Part shown: positions 8,241 to 16,764 of the stretch, one piece after another | Layout: each line of letters starts with the position of its first letter | Numbering within the stretch: position 1 is the first letter of the stretch | NCBI GenBank assembly: GCA_025360125.1 | Contig: JANYCU010000045.1 | Location: 1 to 64,000, forward strand | DNA length: 64,000 bases | Direction: 5' to 3' | Source of the DNA: Armatimonadota bacterium | GTDB lineage: Bacteria > Armatimonadota > Fimbriimonadia > Fimbriimonadales > Fimbriimonadaceae | Translations under genes and position numbers: made by a program | The notes under the pieces: model-generated | What the model was told of the DNA's origin: nothing | The model's input: only the letters and a program-made list of their open reading frames with translations | The model's database searches: none

Positions 8241-9629
8241 ATGTCCGCAGCCAATGTAAAAATCGTCACCCTCGGCTGCGCAAAAAATGACGTCGATAGC
8301 GAAGAGATTGCAGGCGTACTGATGAAGTCGGGATATACCATCGACGGACTCTCTAAGAATTCCGATGTCACCGTCATCAACACTTGCGGCTTTCTCGAGG
8401 CATCGAAGCAAGAGTCGATTGAAGCGATCAAGCAAGCTATTCGCGACAAAGAAGCGGGCCTAACCAGCAAGGTCATCGTTGCCGGCTGCCTTGCCCAGCG
8501 AATGGGTGCAGAACTCATGAGTCTCGCCCCTGGGGCCGATGCCTATATCGGGGTTGGACAAATGGGCCGATTTGACGAGATCGTCAAATCCACCTTGACC
8601 TCACAGGAACGCGTGGTCGACTTATCGCCACCTCATCACCGCTGGGCCGATGTCGAGACTCGCGCTCGTAGCGGAAAGCCGTGGAGCGCCTACCTCAAGG
8701 TCAGCGAGGGCTGCGACCATAAGTGCACCTTCTGCACGATCCCTAGTTTTCGCGGCAAGCACGACAGCAAGCCGATTGAGCGCGTACTTGCGGAAGCAAA
8801 GCATCTTGCGCGAATGGGAACGCGAGAGATTAACCTAATTGCCCAGGATGTGACTCAGTATGGGTACGACCTGTACAAGGAATTCACACTTCCCCGCTTG
8901 TTGCGCGAGCTGAATGGTGTGGATGGTCTGGACTGGATCCGGATCCTTTATTTCTATCCGAACCGATTGACGGATGAGGTGATTGAGGCGATGGCGACGT
9001 TGCCCAAAGTGGCGAAGTATATCGACATTCCGCTGCAACACGCGCATCCCGAAACCCTCAAACGCATGCGCAGGCCATGGGACGGTGAGCGGTATTTGAA
9101 GCTGTTGGAAAAGGTCCGAAATGCGATGCCGGATGTGGCGATTCGTACAACTTTCATCGTTGGCTTTCCTGGCGAAAACGACGCGGAATTTGAGTACCTG
9201 ATGGAGTTCATGAACGAGGCAAATCTCGATCGAGTTGGCGCTTTCGTCTACTCGCCGGAGCCCGGAACCCCGAGCGCGACCATGCCCGACCAAGTGCCGG
9301 ATTCGGTCAAGCAAGAGCGGTTTGACGAGCTGATGACGTTGCAGCAAGAAATCTCGCAGGACGTGAACAACTCCTGGATAGGCCGCGAACTCGACGTGCT
9401 CGTCGAAGATGCCCGTGATGGCTGGCTGATCGGTCGGTCTCACCGCGACGCTCCGGATATCGACGGCTTGGTGATCTTTAAGGGAACGGCTAAGCCGGGC
9501 GATATGGTTCGAGTCGAGATTAACGAAGCCGAACCGTACGATCTGTTCGGGGTCGAGAAAGATTCGGGGATAAAGGCGAAGAAGCGGCTGGAGCCTTTGA
9601 GGCTTGCCGCGCCACGCGCTCCGCAGTAG
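8241..9629 (+). CDS. rimO: Ribosomal protein S12 methylthiotransferase RimO
   Basis: A 462-residue radical-SAM methylthiotransferase that adds a methylthio group to a conserved Asp of ribosomal protein S12. N-terminal UPF0004 domain cysteines are C13 (TLGCAKNDVDSE), C49 (INTCGFLE) and C83 (VAGCLAQR), the ligands of the auxiliary 4Fe-4S cluster. The radical-SAM CxxxCxxC triad is C158/C162/C165 (EGCDHKCTFCTIP). A C-terminal TRAM-like region lies at about 375-440. GCAKNxVDSE and FCTIPxFRG favour RimO over MiaB. It is monocistronic in this view. Confidence 0.95.
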   Translation: MSAANVKIVTLGCAKNDVDSEEIAGVLMKSGYTIDGLSKNSDVTVINTCGFLEASKQESIEAIKQAIRDKEAGLTSKVIVAGCLAQRMGAELMSLAPGADAYIGVGQMGRFDEIVKSTLTSQERVVDLSPPHHRWADVETRARSGKPWSAYLKVSEGCDHKCTFCTIPSFRGKHDSKPIERVLAEAKHLARMGTREINLIAQDVTQYGYDLYKEFTLPRLLRELNGVDGLDWIRILYFYPNRLTDEVIEAMATLPKVAKYIDIPLQHAHPETLKRMRRPWDGERYLKLLEKVRNAMPDVAIRTTFIVGFPGENDAEFEYLMEFMNEANLDRVGAFVYSPEPGTPSATMPDQVPDSVKQERFDELMTLQQEISQDVNNSWIGRELDVLVEDARDGWLIGRSHRDAPDIDGLVIFKGTAKPGDMVRVEINEAEPYDLFGVEKDSGIKAKKRLEPLRLAAPRAPQ

Positions 9630-9837
9630 CACCTTGCTTTTGCAGGGTTTAAGGCGAGCGATTGCTGGAATGGTTTTGAGCCTCCGTAGCTAAACCTTAG
9701 ATGTCCATAAGTGATCGGATTCTCAGACATGCTTGGCTCGTGAGCGATTGAGGCAGCGAATCCGCGTCTCCCGTTTCTGCTCTTGCCTTGCCCTTGACGC
9801 AAGAATGCCGCCCCTAACGGCAGGGAGCGGCTGAGGT

Positions 9838-9855
9838 TTTCGCTTTTCGGCGAAA
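9838..9855 (-). terminator. Weak hairpin downstream of the flagellin gene
   Basis: On the minus strand, TTTCGC-CGAAAA-GCGAAA lies a few bases after the flagellin stop. There is no T run, so this is only a possible transcript end or mRNA-stabilising hairpin. The rest of 9630-9863 shows no gene. Confidence 0.35.
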
Positions 9856-9863
9856 TTGTCTTA

Positions 9864-11294
9864 TTAGCCCTTAAGCAAAGCAAGGACTGTTTGTGGCATT
9901 TGGTTTGCCTGAGCAAGCAGTGCCATTCCCGACTGTTGGAGCACTTGATAAGTCGTGTAGGCGGTCATTTCTGATGCCATATCAACGTCTCGGATCGTGC
10001 TTTCCGATGCGGTCATGTTCTCTTTGGCCGACTGAAGCGACCGGTTATTGGATTCAAGAACGTAGTTCGTAAATTGCCCGATCTGGCCCCGAGTTGAGGT
10101 GACCTGGCCGATGGCGCGATCCACCACTAAAAGTGCGCTCGTCAAATTTCCAGGAGTGGTGATATCGAGAGTCGCCATGCTCATGTTCGAAACGACGTCG
10201 TTTCCGAGCTGCGCGGCGGCCATATTTGGCAGAGTTAGCTGGGCGGTTTGTCCCGCGTTACCTCCAAATTGAAAGACTGCGCTTCCGGGGGTAATTTGGC
10301 CGATGGTCTTTGGGTAGCCCGCCGAAGAGTTTCCAACTGATGTGAGGCGAACCATATTGCCATCAAGGTCGAAAAGGCTCAGGCCATCGGTGCCTGCGCG
10401 TCCACCAGTAAAGAGGGCTGAACCCATTGCGCCGAGACTGATCGTTGCCACAGGATTGGTTCCGGTGACGGTGATCGGCGGACCAGAACTGATCACTCCG
10501 CTTGAGTCAGAGAAACTAAGCACGGCATTTTGGCCATAGGCCGTTGTGTTGAAATCAAGTTGATTTGTGCCAGTGTTCCAAACTGCAGTGACGCCAGTCG
10601 ACGATGCCGCGGCATTGACGGATGCGGCAACTTGAGCTCCGGTTGCGCCTGCGGTGAAGCTAAATGTTGAGCCGTTGATGCTGAAGGAGCCGGGGCTGAG
10701 AATCACGCCTCCGGTCAATGTCGCTGACGTAAGCGTTGCCTGCGTACCCGGAACAATGGAGGTTAGGGTCATCAGGCCTTGAGATGTGATTGGCGAGCCT
10801 TTGAACAGTCCGGCCAACGAAATTCCTTGGACCTCGTTGCCCGCACTGACTTGGGCCTGGATTCCTGAAGAGCCATCGAGCAATCGCTTGGAGCCGAACT
10901 GAGCCGTTTGAGCGATTCTTGTGATGCTGGAGGCAATACTTGAGAGCTGATCTTGGTTAGCTCGAAGCTGGGTCGATGAAAGCGTTGCGGTGTTGCCCGA
11001 AGAAATGATCAATCCGCGAGCGTCGCTGAGTAGTTGGTTGACTTCAGACAGAGCTGACTCGGCGGTCTTGGAGTAGTTGACCGCGTCTTGGTTGTTTCGC
11101 ATGGCGGCTTCGAGGCTGCCGATTTGGGACCGAAGGTTCTCGCTGGAGATGAGACCCGATGGGTCATCGCTTGCTTTGGTGATTCGGAGTCCGGAGCTGA
11201 GCCGCCCCATGGATGCTTGCAGCATGTCGGCATTCAGCGTCAAATTTGAATGCGCGGTTTGAGCCGCGAAGTTGTTGTTTATTCGAAATGACAT
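9864..11294 (-). CDS. Flagellin
   Basis: A 476-residue flagellar filament protein. The N-terminal coiled D0/D1 part opens MSFRINNNFAAQTAHSNL and contains the typical RLSSGLRITKASDDPSGLISSENLRSQ-like segment, with DDP conserved. The C-terminal part (QSAKENMTASESTIRDVDMASEM...QSGMALLAQANQMPQTVLALL) is the matching family signature. The middle (about 150-370) is Gly/Ser/Thr-rich and forms the variable surface domains. Start ATG is preceded by AAGG about 6 bases upstream. No other flagellar gene is in the window, so the filament gene is separate from the motor genes. I looked for a sigma-28 promoter and did not find a convincing one. Confidence 0.93.
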   Translation of the reverse strand: MSFRINNNFAAQTAHSNLTLNADMLQASMGRLSSGLRITKASDDPSGLISSENLRSQIGSLEAAMRNNQDAVNYSKTAESALSEVNQLLSDARGLIISSGNTATLSSTQLRANQDQLSSIASSITRIAQTAQFGSKRLLDGSSGIQAQVSAGNEVQGISLAGLFKGSPITSQGLMTLTSIVPGTQATLTSATLTGGVILSPGSFSINGSTFSFTAGATGAQVAASVNAAASSTGVTAVWNTGTNQLDFNTTAYGQNAVLSFSDSSGVISSGPPITVTGTNPVATISLGAMGSALFTGGRAGTDGLSLFDLDGNMVRLTSVGNSSAGYPKTIGQITPGSAVFQFGGNAGQTAQLTLPNMAAAQLGNDVVSNMSMATLDITTPGNLTSALLVVDRAIGQVTSTRGQIGQFTNYVLESNNRSLQSAKENMTASESTIRDVDMASEMTAYTTYQVLQQSGMALLAQANQMPQTVLALLKG

Positions 11295-11430
11295 ATCAGC
11301 CTTGAAGATTTTGCCAGCCGCCTTTCCATGTTACGAAGGGTTTTTAACCTAGCAAATCTACTAACACTGATTGTTGGCTGAATTTGAAAATAGATCAGCC
11401 CCAATCGCTGGCGAGCGGTAAATTAGTCTC

Positions 11431-12987
11431 ATGAGTTTGGTGAGCAAAGTTGGGAGAAAGCGGCCACGAGCACGAATCGCGCTCTTGGTTCTCTACACCG
11501 TTCTCACCCTCGGCGCGCTTACGACTCTATACCCATTTGTCCTAATGGTGAGTACGGGCCTAAAAGGGCCGACTGACCAGAGCGATAATTCTCTGGTCCC
11601 AAAATACTTCGGCGACAACCAAGAGCTTTTGGCTAAGTATTTGGATGACAAATATTCGGGTGAAGCCGGAATCATCGCCAGCACCCGAATTGGAGATCAA
11701 TCCAGCGAAGTTCAAAAATACAATGACTTCCTAATGGCTTTGCCTCTGGACCAATGGACGGCGGGATTTAAGCTTGCCCCGAACCAATTAAGCAGCAAAC
11801 TGATGGTTCGTTATCAAGCGTGGTTGCGCACCAAGTTCTCATCGATTGATGATTTGAACCGGGCATATGTGGAGGAAAACGTGGCGTTTCAGACCGTACC
11901 TGCTCCTTCTGAGCTGCTTGAGAGGGCGACGTGGAAGTCAGCCAACGACCAGAAGTATCGGGACTGGTTGGAGTTTAAGGCGACCTTGCCTGCCGAATTT
12001 CGGATTCCGGTCCGCCGGACGCGACTTTGGCAGGAGTACTTGAAGGTGAAGTTCAAGAATCGGATTGACGACGTGCCTGATTCGGTCAAGGTCAAGAAGG
12101 TCAAGAAATTTGAGGAAATTGAGATGCCACCAGTGTTGCTCAATGGGGTTGATTCCACCAAACCTATGGACCTTATGGACGAATTCAAAAAAAGCACTCC
12201 TGATCGGTATATGCAAGGCACATCTGAAGATTTGTGGGCATTAAATTCGTCCTCGGCGATGCCAATTGCGGCAGCTGAGAAGGCCTATGTTGCCGAGCAT
12301 GCGTCCGAATTGAAACGTGAGTTTGCGAGCCGAAATTATCGTTTTGTTTTGGACTACATTTTGCTTCACGGACGAGCCGTTTGGAACACGTTCCTTTTTT
12401 GCACTTTGGCGGTCTTGACTCAGTTGATTGTGAATCCGATTGCCGCGTATGCGTTGTCGCGGTACCCGATCAGGTCTTCGGGAAAGATCTTGTTGTTCTT
12501 GCTCGCGACGATGGCCTTTCCGGCCGAGGTCGCGATGATTCCATCGTTTTTAATGCTGAAAGAGCTTGGACTTCTGAATACCTTTGCGGCCCTGATCTTG
12601 CCGGGCGCGGCCAGCGGGTACATGATCTTTCTGCTCAAGGGATTCTTTGATTCGTTGCCGCCAGAGCTTTTTGAGGCCGGACAGTTGGATGGCGCGAAGG
12701 AGTCGACATTGATGATGAAGGTTGCGCTGCCGCTGAGCCGTCCGGTGTTGGGTTACTTGGCGCTATTGGCGTTTATGGGTTCATATTCCACATTCATGTT
12801 CGCGTTCTTGGTTATTCAGGACCAGAAGATGTGGACGTTGATGGTGTGGATCTACCAGTTGCAGACGTCGGCGCCGAAAGCGGTTGTGATGGCGGCTTTG
12901 GCTTTGGCGGCGATGCCGACCTTGATCGTCTTTTTGTTGGCTCAGCGGGTGATCATGCGCGGAATTGTGTTGCCGGGGGAGAGGTAA
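11431..12987 (+). CDS. MalG-type sugar ABC permease with large extracytoplasmic insert
   Basis: A 518-residue inner-membrane permease. TM1 is at about 15-40. The conserved MalG-family core resumes at about 305-515 (TM2 near VWNTFLFCTLAVLTQLIVNP). The EAA cytoplasmic loop that docks the ATPase is at about 415-433 (EAGQLDGAKESTLMMKVAL). Typical family members are about 270-300 residues, so residues about 45-300 are an insert in the first periplasmic loop. This insert contains two related stretches: QKYNDFLMALP...RYQAWLRTKFSSIDDLNRAY and QKYRDWLEFKATLP...LWQEYLKVKFKNRIDDV. No partner permease, ATPase or binding protein is adjacent. Substrate is probably a carbohydrate. Confidence 0.85.
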   Translation: MSLVSKVGRKRPRARIALLVLYTVLTLGALTTLYPFVLMVSTGLKGPTDQSDNSLVPKYFGDNQELLAKYLDDKYSGEAGIIASTRIGDQSSEVQKYNDFLMALPLDQWTAGFKLAPNQLSSKLMVRYQAWLRTKFSSIDDLNRAYVEENVAFQTVPAPSELLERATWKSANDQKYRDWLEFKATLPAEFRIPVRRTRLWQEYLKVKFKNRIDDVPDSVKVKKVKKFEEIEMPPVLLNGVDSTKPMDLMDEFKKSTPDRYMQGTSEDLWALNSSSAMPIAAAEKAYVAEHASELKREFASRNYRFVLDYILLHGRAVWNTFLFCTLAVLTQLIVNPIAAYALSRYPIRSSGKILLFLLATMAFPAEVAMIPSFLMLKELGLLNTFAALILPGAASGYMIFLLKGFFDSLPPELFEAGQLDGAKESTLMMKVALPLSRPVLGYLALLAFMGSYSTFMFAFLVIQDQKMWTLMVWIYQLQTSAPKAVVMAALALAAMPTLIVFLLAQRVIMRGIVLPGER

Positions 12988-13143
12988 GGGAAGCTGTTAG
13001 CCGTCAGCGAGAGTTACAAAGATTGAGATATGGAACCTTGAACTCCAGGAAATTGTTAAGGCTGAAGGGCCGAACTCGATTGCATCCTGAGCTAACAACT
13101 GAAGGCTGAAAGCTCGCCAAGCGAGTAGACTCGCACTTGCACA

Positions 13144-13827
13144 ATGGCCACCGCTGAAAAGACCAAGGATCCGATTCCCGTCCTCACGTGGACGTTGATT
13201 CTGCTGAACGTCATCATTTACTTGTGGGACCGCAAGATGGGCCTGATGGGCTCGGGTACGGTTTTCAGCGATTTAGCGATGCGGCCACCGGAGGTTATTT
13301 CGGCCATCACGGGTGCATCGGGCGGGGCGGGAACGGATCGATTTCCGATTGTGACCCTGTTTACCTCGATGTTTTTGCACGGTGGATTCCTCCATTTGTT
13401 TGCCAACATGATGTTTTTGGCGGTGTTTGGTCCGCCAGTTGAGCAGGCGGTGGGACCCTGGCGATTCGTTCTTTACTACCTAGCTTGGGGGGTTTTTGCG
13501 GCAATCTGCCACATCTATGCGTCGCCTTTGAAAAATGTGCCGACTTTGGGCGCCTCCGGTGCCATTGGTGGAGTGCTGGGATGTTACTTCCTGTTGTTCC
13601 CGTCAAATCGGCTCCATGTCTTGATCATGGGAATTTGGGAAATTGAAACGAAAGCATGGGTATTGCTTGGACTTTGGTTTCTGTATCAAATCTTTGTTAC
13701 CCAAGAAGGAGTGGCGACTTGGGCGCATGTTGGCGGGTTCTTAGCGGGTATGGTTACGGTGCTTGTCATCGGGGGAAGGGATGCTATTTTGCGTCATCAC
13801 CCTGAACTTATCGAAGCAGACGACTAA
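13144..13827 (+). CDS. Rhomboid-family intramembrane serine protease
   Basis: A 227-residue polytopic membrane protease. The catalytic serine is S138 in TLGASGAIGGVLG (family GxSG), the histidine is H195 in WAHVGGFLAG, and the HGGFLHLFANM segment (79-89) with N88 supplies the oxyanion/His-Asn part. About six TM helices are visible, the usual rhomboid core. Rhomboids cut TM segments of membrane proteins; the substrate is unknown. The gene is followed three bases later by the DUF5693 gene, heading a nine-gene run. The 156 bases upstream contain no gene, only short imperfect repeats such as CTCGC-CAA-GCGAG. Confidence 0.9.
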   Translation: MATAEKTKDPIPVLTWTLILLNVIIYLWDRKMGLMGSGTVFSDLAMRPPEVISAITGASGGAGTDRFPIVTLFTSMFLHGGFLHLFANMMFLAVFGPPVEQAVGPWRFVLYYLAWGVFAAICHIYASPLKNVPTLGASGAIGGVLGCYFLLFPSNRLHVLIMGIWEIETKAWVLLGLWFLYQIFVTQEGVATWAHVGGFLAGMVTVLVIGGRDAILRHHPELIEADD

Positions 13828-13830
13828 GGT

Positions 13831-15699
13831 ATGGCGTTCCTAAAATCTTCAAAATTCTTTTTGCTAGCGGCCTTGTTGACGTTAGCGTGTTGCCTCGTCT
13901 CGGTTCGAAAGCGCATACACGTCGAAAATGCCAATAAGAAGGTACTTGTTGCTACTGAGCTCGATAACTTGCAATCTTTAGCGGCGGCTCAAGGGCTCAC
14001 TATTGATCAAGCATTGACGATCCTCGAAAAGCAGGGTCTCAATGGAGTAGTGATCCCGGAGGAAACCATTGGTGAATTGGTTTTAGACGGACGAGCCCAC
14101 CTAAACGGGCTGACTGTTCAGCACGAATCTCAAATTTCGACGATGGCCTTCGAGGACAACGATACGGTTAAGCGAGTGGTGAGGGGGCTTTCGATCCGAT
14201 TCGGAAAGTTGGTTCAATCAACCTCGCTCAGGGACGGAAAATTAGCGATGCCCGCCGTGGATACGGCGACAATTCGAACGACCTCAATTGGCCTTGATCC
14301 CCAACTAGCGGCTATTGCCCAGAAGCATCACTTAACCATCATTGGTCGGTTTTCGAATCCGGTTGGCATCAATTCGAAGGCGATTATCGAAACGATCAAG
14401 TGGGCGAAAGATTCCGGTGCACGCATTTTCCTCGCCCAAGGCGAGCAAGTGCTTGGTCGACGCGACTCATTGGACACCCTTCGAGATAGTCTTTCGGCAA
14501 ACGGAATTTTGTACGCATCCCCGGAGTTTGCCAAGCTGGGTGGCGACCAAGAAATGTTGGTGAAGATGCCCGAACAAGTGGTTCGGCTTCACTCGGCACA
14601 GACGGCAGAATTGGATAAGCTGACCGAGGATGCTGCCCTCGAGCGATATTTGAAAGCGGCGAGCGAACGAAACATGCGAGTTTTGCTGGTCCGCAATATC
14701 TCGCAAGCATCGGATGCACCACTAGATGCTTTCGGGCTCTTTCTAGCCAAACTCTCCGATGGACTTGCTCATAAAGGAATGGCGCTGGGCGATCCGGCTC
14801 CTTACGCCGACCCTGAGGTAAGTAGGGTCATTCGAATTCTCATTGGCCTCTTTGGCGGAATCAGCGCGCTGTGGGTTGCGGTGCAGATGTTTGGTGAAAA
14901 GAATGGTTTGATTTTGGGCGGTTTGGGAGCCTTAGCAATTTTGGGCGGATCGGCCTTGCACGGGGCTGGGCTTGAAGTTGCTGCGCTACTGTTATCGATG
15001 GTCTTTCCGATTGGATCATATTACTGGCTGAAGTTGGAAAAGCCCAACCCTTATGTCGGGTTAATTGGCCTTGCAGCGCTTTCGATGATTGGCGGGTTTT
15101 GCGTAGCCGGACTAATGAATGGAATCCCTTATTACATCCGGGCTGAAGCATTTTCCGGGGTCAAAATTTCGGTGTTCTTACCAATTGCCATTGTTGGGGT
15201 CGTAGCTTTCGCCGACTTCAATAACTTTAAGGATTCGATGCGCGAACCGATCACGTGGGGCACGGCAGGTCTTGGTGTCGTTTTGTTAGCGGTGATTGGC
15301 CTCATGATGATGCGAACAGGAAATGATAACCCCAACACGGTGAGCGGGGGCGAATTGGCGTTTCGGGGAATTTTAGAGCAGATCCTTCCCGTTCGACCTC
15401 GATCGAAAGAATTCCTGCTCGGATTCCCAGTGTTGACGTTTGGCCTTTTCATTCTTCACCGGGCGAAGTACGATCCAAAAGCACTCGGAAAGTTTTCCGG
15501 TTGGGTTTCGCTGTGCCTAATGCTCGGGTTTGTTGGGCTAACCGACTCGGTAAACACGCTTTGTCATCTTCATACCCCTGTTATGGTGAGCTTCTTACGC
15601 GACATAATTGGATTGATCATCGGCGGAATTTTTGGTTTAGGTTTGTGGTTCGTATTTAAGAAGAAAGTGGTGGCGATATTAGGAGCAAAAGTTGGCTAG
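13831..15699 (+). CDS. DUF5693-family multi-pass membrane protein
   Basis: A 622-residue membrane protein. One TM helix is at about 7-23, followed by a roughly 300-residue extracytoplasmic domain (e.g. TELDNLQSLAAAQGLTIDQALTILEKQGLNGVVIPEETIG) and a C-terminal block of about eight TM helices (335-612). The layout and its position directly before csaB match DUF5693 proteins, which are known by neighbourhood to go with CsaB in cell-wall-polymer modification; its biochemical role is not established. It overlaps the csaB start by 8 bases. A plausible inference is a membrane partner for synthesis or export of the pyruvylated polymer. Confidence 0.75.
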   Translation: MAFLKSSKFFLLAALLTLACCLVSVRKRIHVENANKKVLVATELDNLQSLAAAQGLTIDQALTILEKQGLNGVVIPEETIGELVLDGRAHLNGLTVQHESQISTMAFEDNDTVKRVVRGLSIRFGKLVQSTSLRDGKLAMPAVDTATIRTTSIGLDPQLAAIAQKHHLTIIGRFSNPVGINSKAIIETIKWAKDSGARIFLAQGEQVLGRRDSLDTLRDSLSANGILYASPEFAKLGGDQEMLVKMPEQVVRLHSAQTAELDKLTEDAALERYLKAASERNMRVLLVRNISQASDAPLDAFGLFLAKLSDGLAHKGMALGDPAPYADPEVSRVIRILIGLFGGISALWVAVQMFGEKNGLILGGLGALAILGGSALHGAGLEVAALLLSMVFPIGSYYWLKLEKPNPYVGLIGLAALSMIGGFCVAGLMNGIPYYIRAEAFSGVKISVFLPIAIVGVVAFADFNNFKDSMREPITWGTAGLGVVLLAVIGLMMMRTGNDNPNTVSGGELAFRGILEQILPVRPRSKEFLLGFPVLTFGLFILHRAKYDPKALGKFSGWVSLCLMLGFVGLTDSVNTLCHLHTPVMVSFLRDIIGLIIGGIFGLGLWFVFKKKVVAILGAKVG

Positions 15700-16756
15700 G
15701 ATTGTACTTGCGGGATATATTGGTTGCGGAAACTTGGGCGATGACTCAGTCATGATCGGAGTTGTCGATGGGCTCGGAACCGGACATGAATATCTGGTTT
15801 TAAGTGGCGACCCGGACGACACCTTCCGCTATTATTCGATGCGCGGTGTGCCCCGAAAGAACCTAAAAGATGTTGAAGCGGCCATCAAGGAGTGCGATGC
15901 TCTAATTTTCCCTGGTGGCTCGATTTTTCAAGACGTAACGAGCGCGAAGAGTACGATTTACTATACGGGCCTCATTAAGATGGCCAAAAAGCATAACAAG
16001 CGTGTGATCTTGTTAAACCAAGGTGTTGGACCTTTGAACACATGGATTGGCAGGACTCAAACTCGCCTCGCGATGAGCTTGGCAGATTTGATCGTGGTTC
16101 GCGATCCTGGTTCTTTGAAATTGCTTCATGAGTTGGGCGTAGACAAAAAAATTCACGTTGGGGCGGATAGCGCATTGATTCTTCGAGAGCCAGTACGCGA
16201 CGACGACGGTTCGTCGTATGGAGTTGGAGGAATGAAAGCCGTTGCGTTGGCTCCTCGGCCTTGGAAACGGAAAGGAGTCGATATTGTGAACCTATTTGGC
16301 GAAACGTCTCGACTGCTGTTTAATGCGGGCTTTGTCCCTACCCTGATAGAAATGGACCCATTTGAAGATGGGAAAATGCTGGAGGATATCACGAAGCAAC
16401 AGGGCGGGCGCATCCCGTTCCTTCGGAACCTTGGCTCGTCTCGGATGGTGCAGTTTCGTTTGGCCCGCATGGATGGTGTCATCGGAATGCGGCTTCACGC
16501 GGGGATTTTGGCGACAACGGTTGGCGTTCCCCCGCTCATGTTGAATTACGATCCGAAGGTTGCAGCGTTTGCCCGGCAGATCGATATTGGACCTGCTCTC
16601 ACGATTGAGGGACTCACCCCCCAACGATTATTTGAGACATTTATGGAACATCATAAGGCAAAAGATGCCCATAAGCTTGTTATCCTAAAGAAGCGCGAAG
16701 AATTACGAGACCAAGCCATGAAGGGAATCGAGCTCGCAAACAACTTCTTTAAGTAG
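15692..16756 (+). CDS. csaB: CsaB-type polysaccharide pyruvyl transferase
   Basis: A 354-residue GT-B-like pyruvyl transferase of the WcaK/CsaB family. It opens ARIVLAGYIGCGNLGDDSVMIG, the family's N-terminal glycine-rich motif, and carries GGSIFQDVTS (70s), LLNQGVGPL and the C-terminal GMRLHAGILATTVGVP motif containing the conserved RxH. CsaB transfers pyruvate to secondary cell-wall polysaccharide, creating the anchor for SLH-domain proteins. Start is TTG at 15692, overlapping the DUF5693 stop. The next gene follows 8 bases later. No SLH protein is visible in this window. Confidence 0.88.
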   Translation: MARIVLAGYIGCGNLGDDSVMIGVVDGLGTGHEYLVLSGDPDDTFRYYSMRGVPRKNLKDVEAAIKECDALIFPGGSIFQDVTSAKSTIYYTGLIKMAKKHNKRVILLNQGVGPLNTWIGRTQTRLAMSLADLIVVRDPGSLKLLHELGVDKKIHVGADSALILREPVRDDDGSSYGVGGMKAVALAPRPWKRKGVDIVNLFGETSRLLFNAGFVPTLIEMDPFEDGKMLEDITKQQGGRIPFLRNLGSSRMVQFRLARMDGVIGMRLHAGILATTVGVPPLMLNYDPKVAAFARQIDIGPALTIEGLTPQRLFETFMEHHKAKDAHKLVILKKREELRDQAMKGIELANNFFK

Positions 16757-16764
16757 CAAAATCG

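Noticed and set aside
8835-9632. Long minus-strand frame inside rimO
   Set aside because: Antisense shadow of a gene with all RimO cysteines in place.
11295-11430. Sigma-28 or sigma-54 promoter before flagellin
   Set aside because: No stretch close to TAAA-N15-GCCGATAA or TGGC-N8-TTGC was found.
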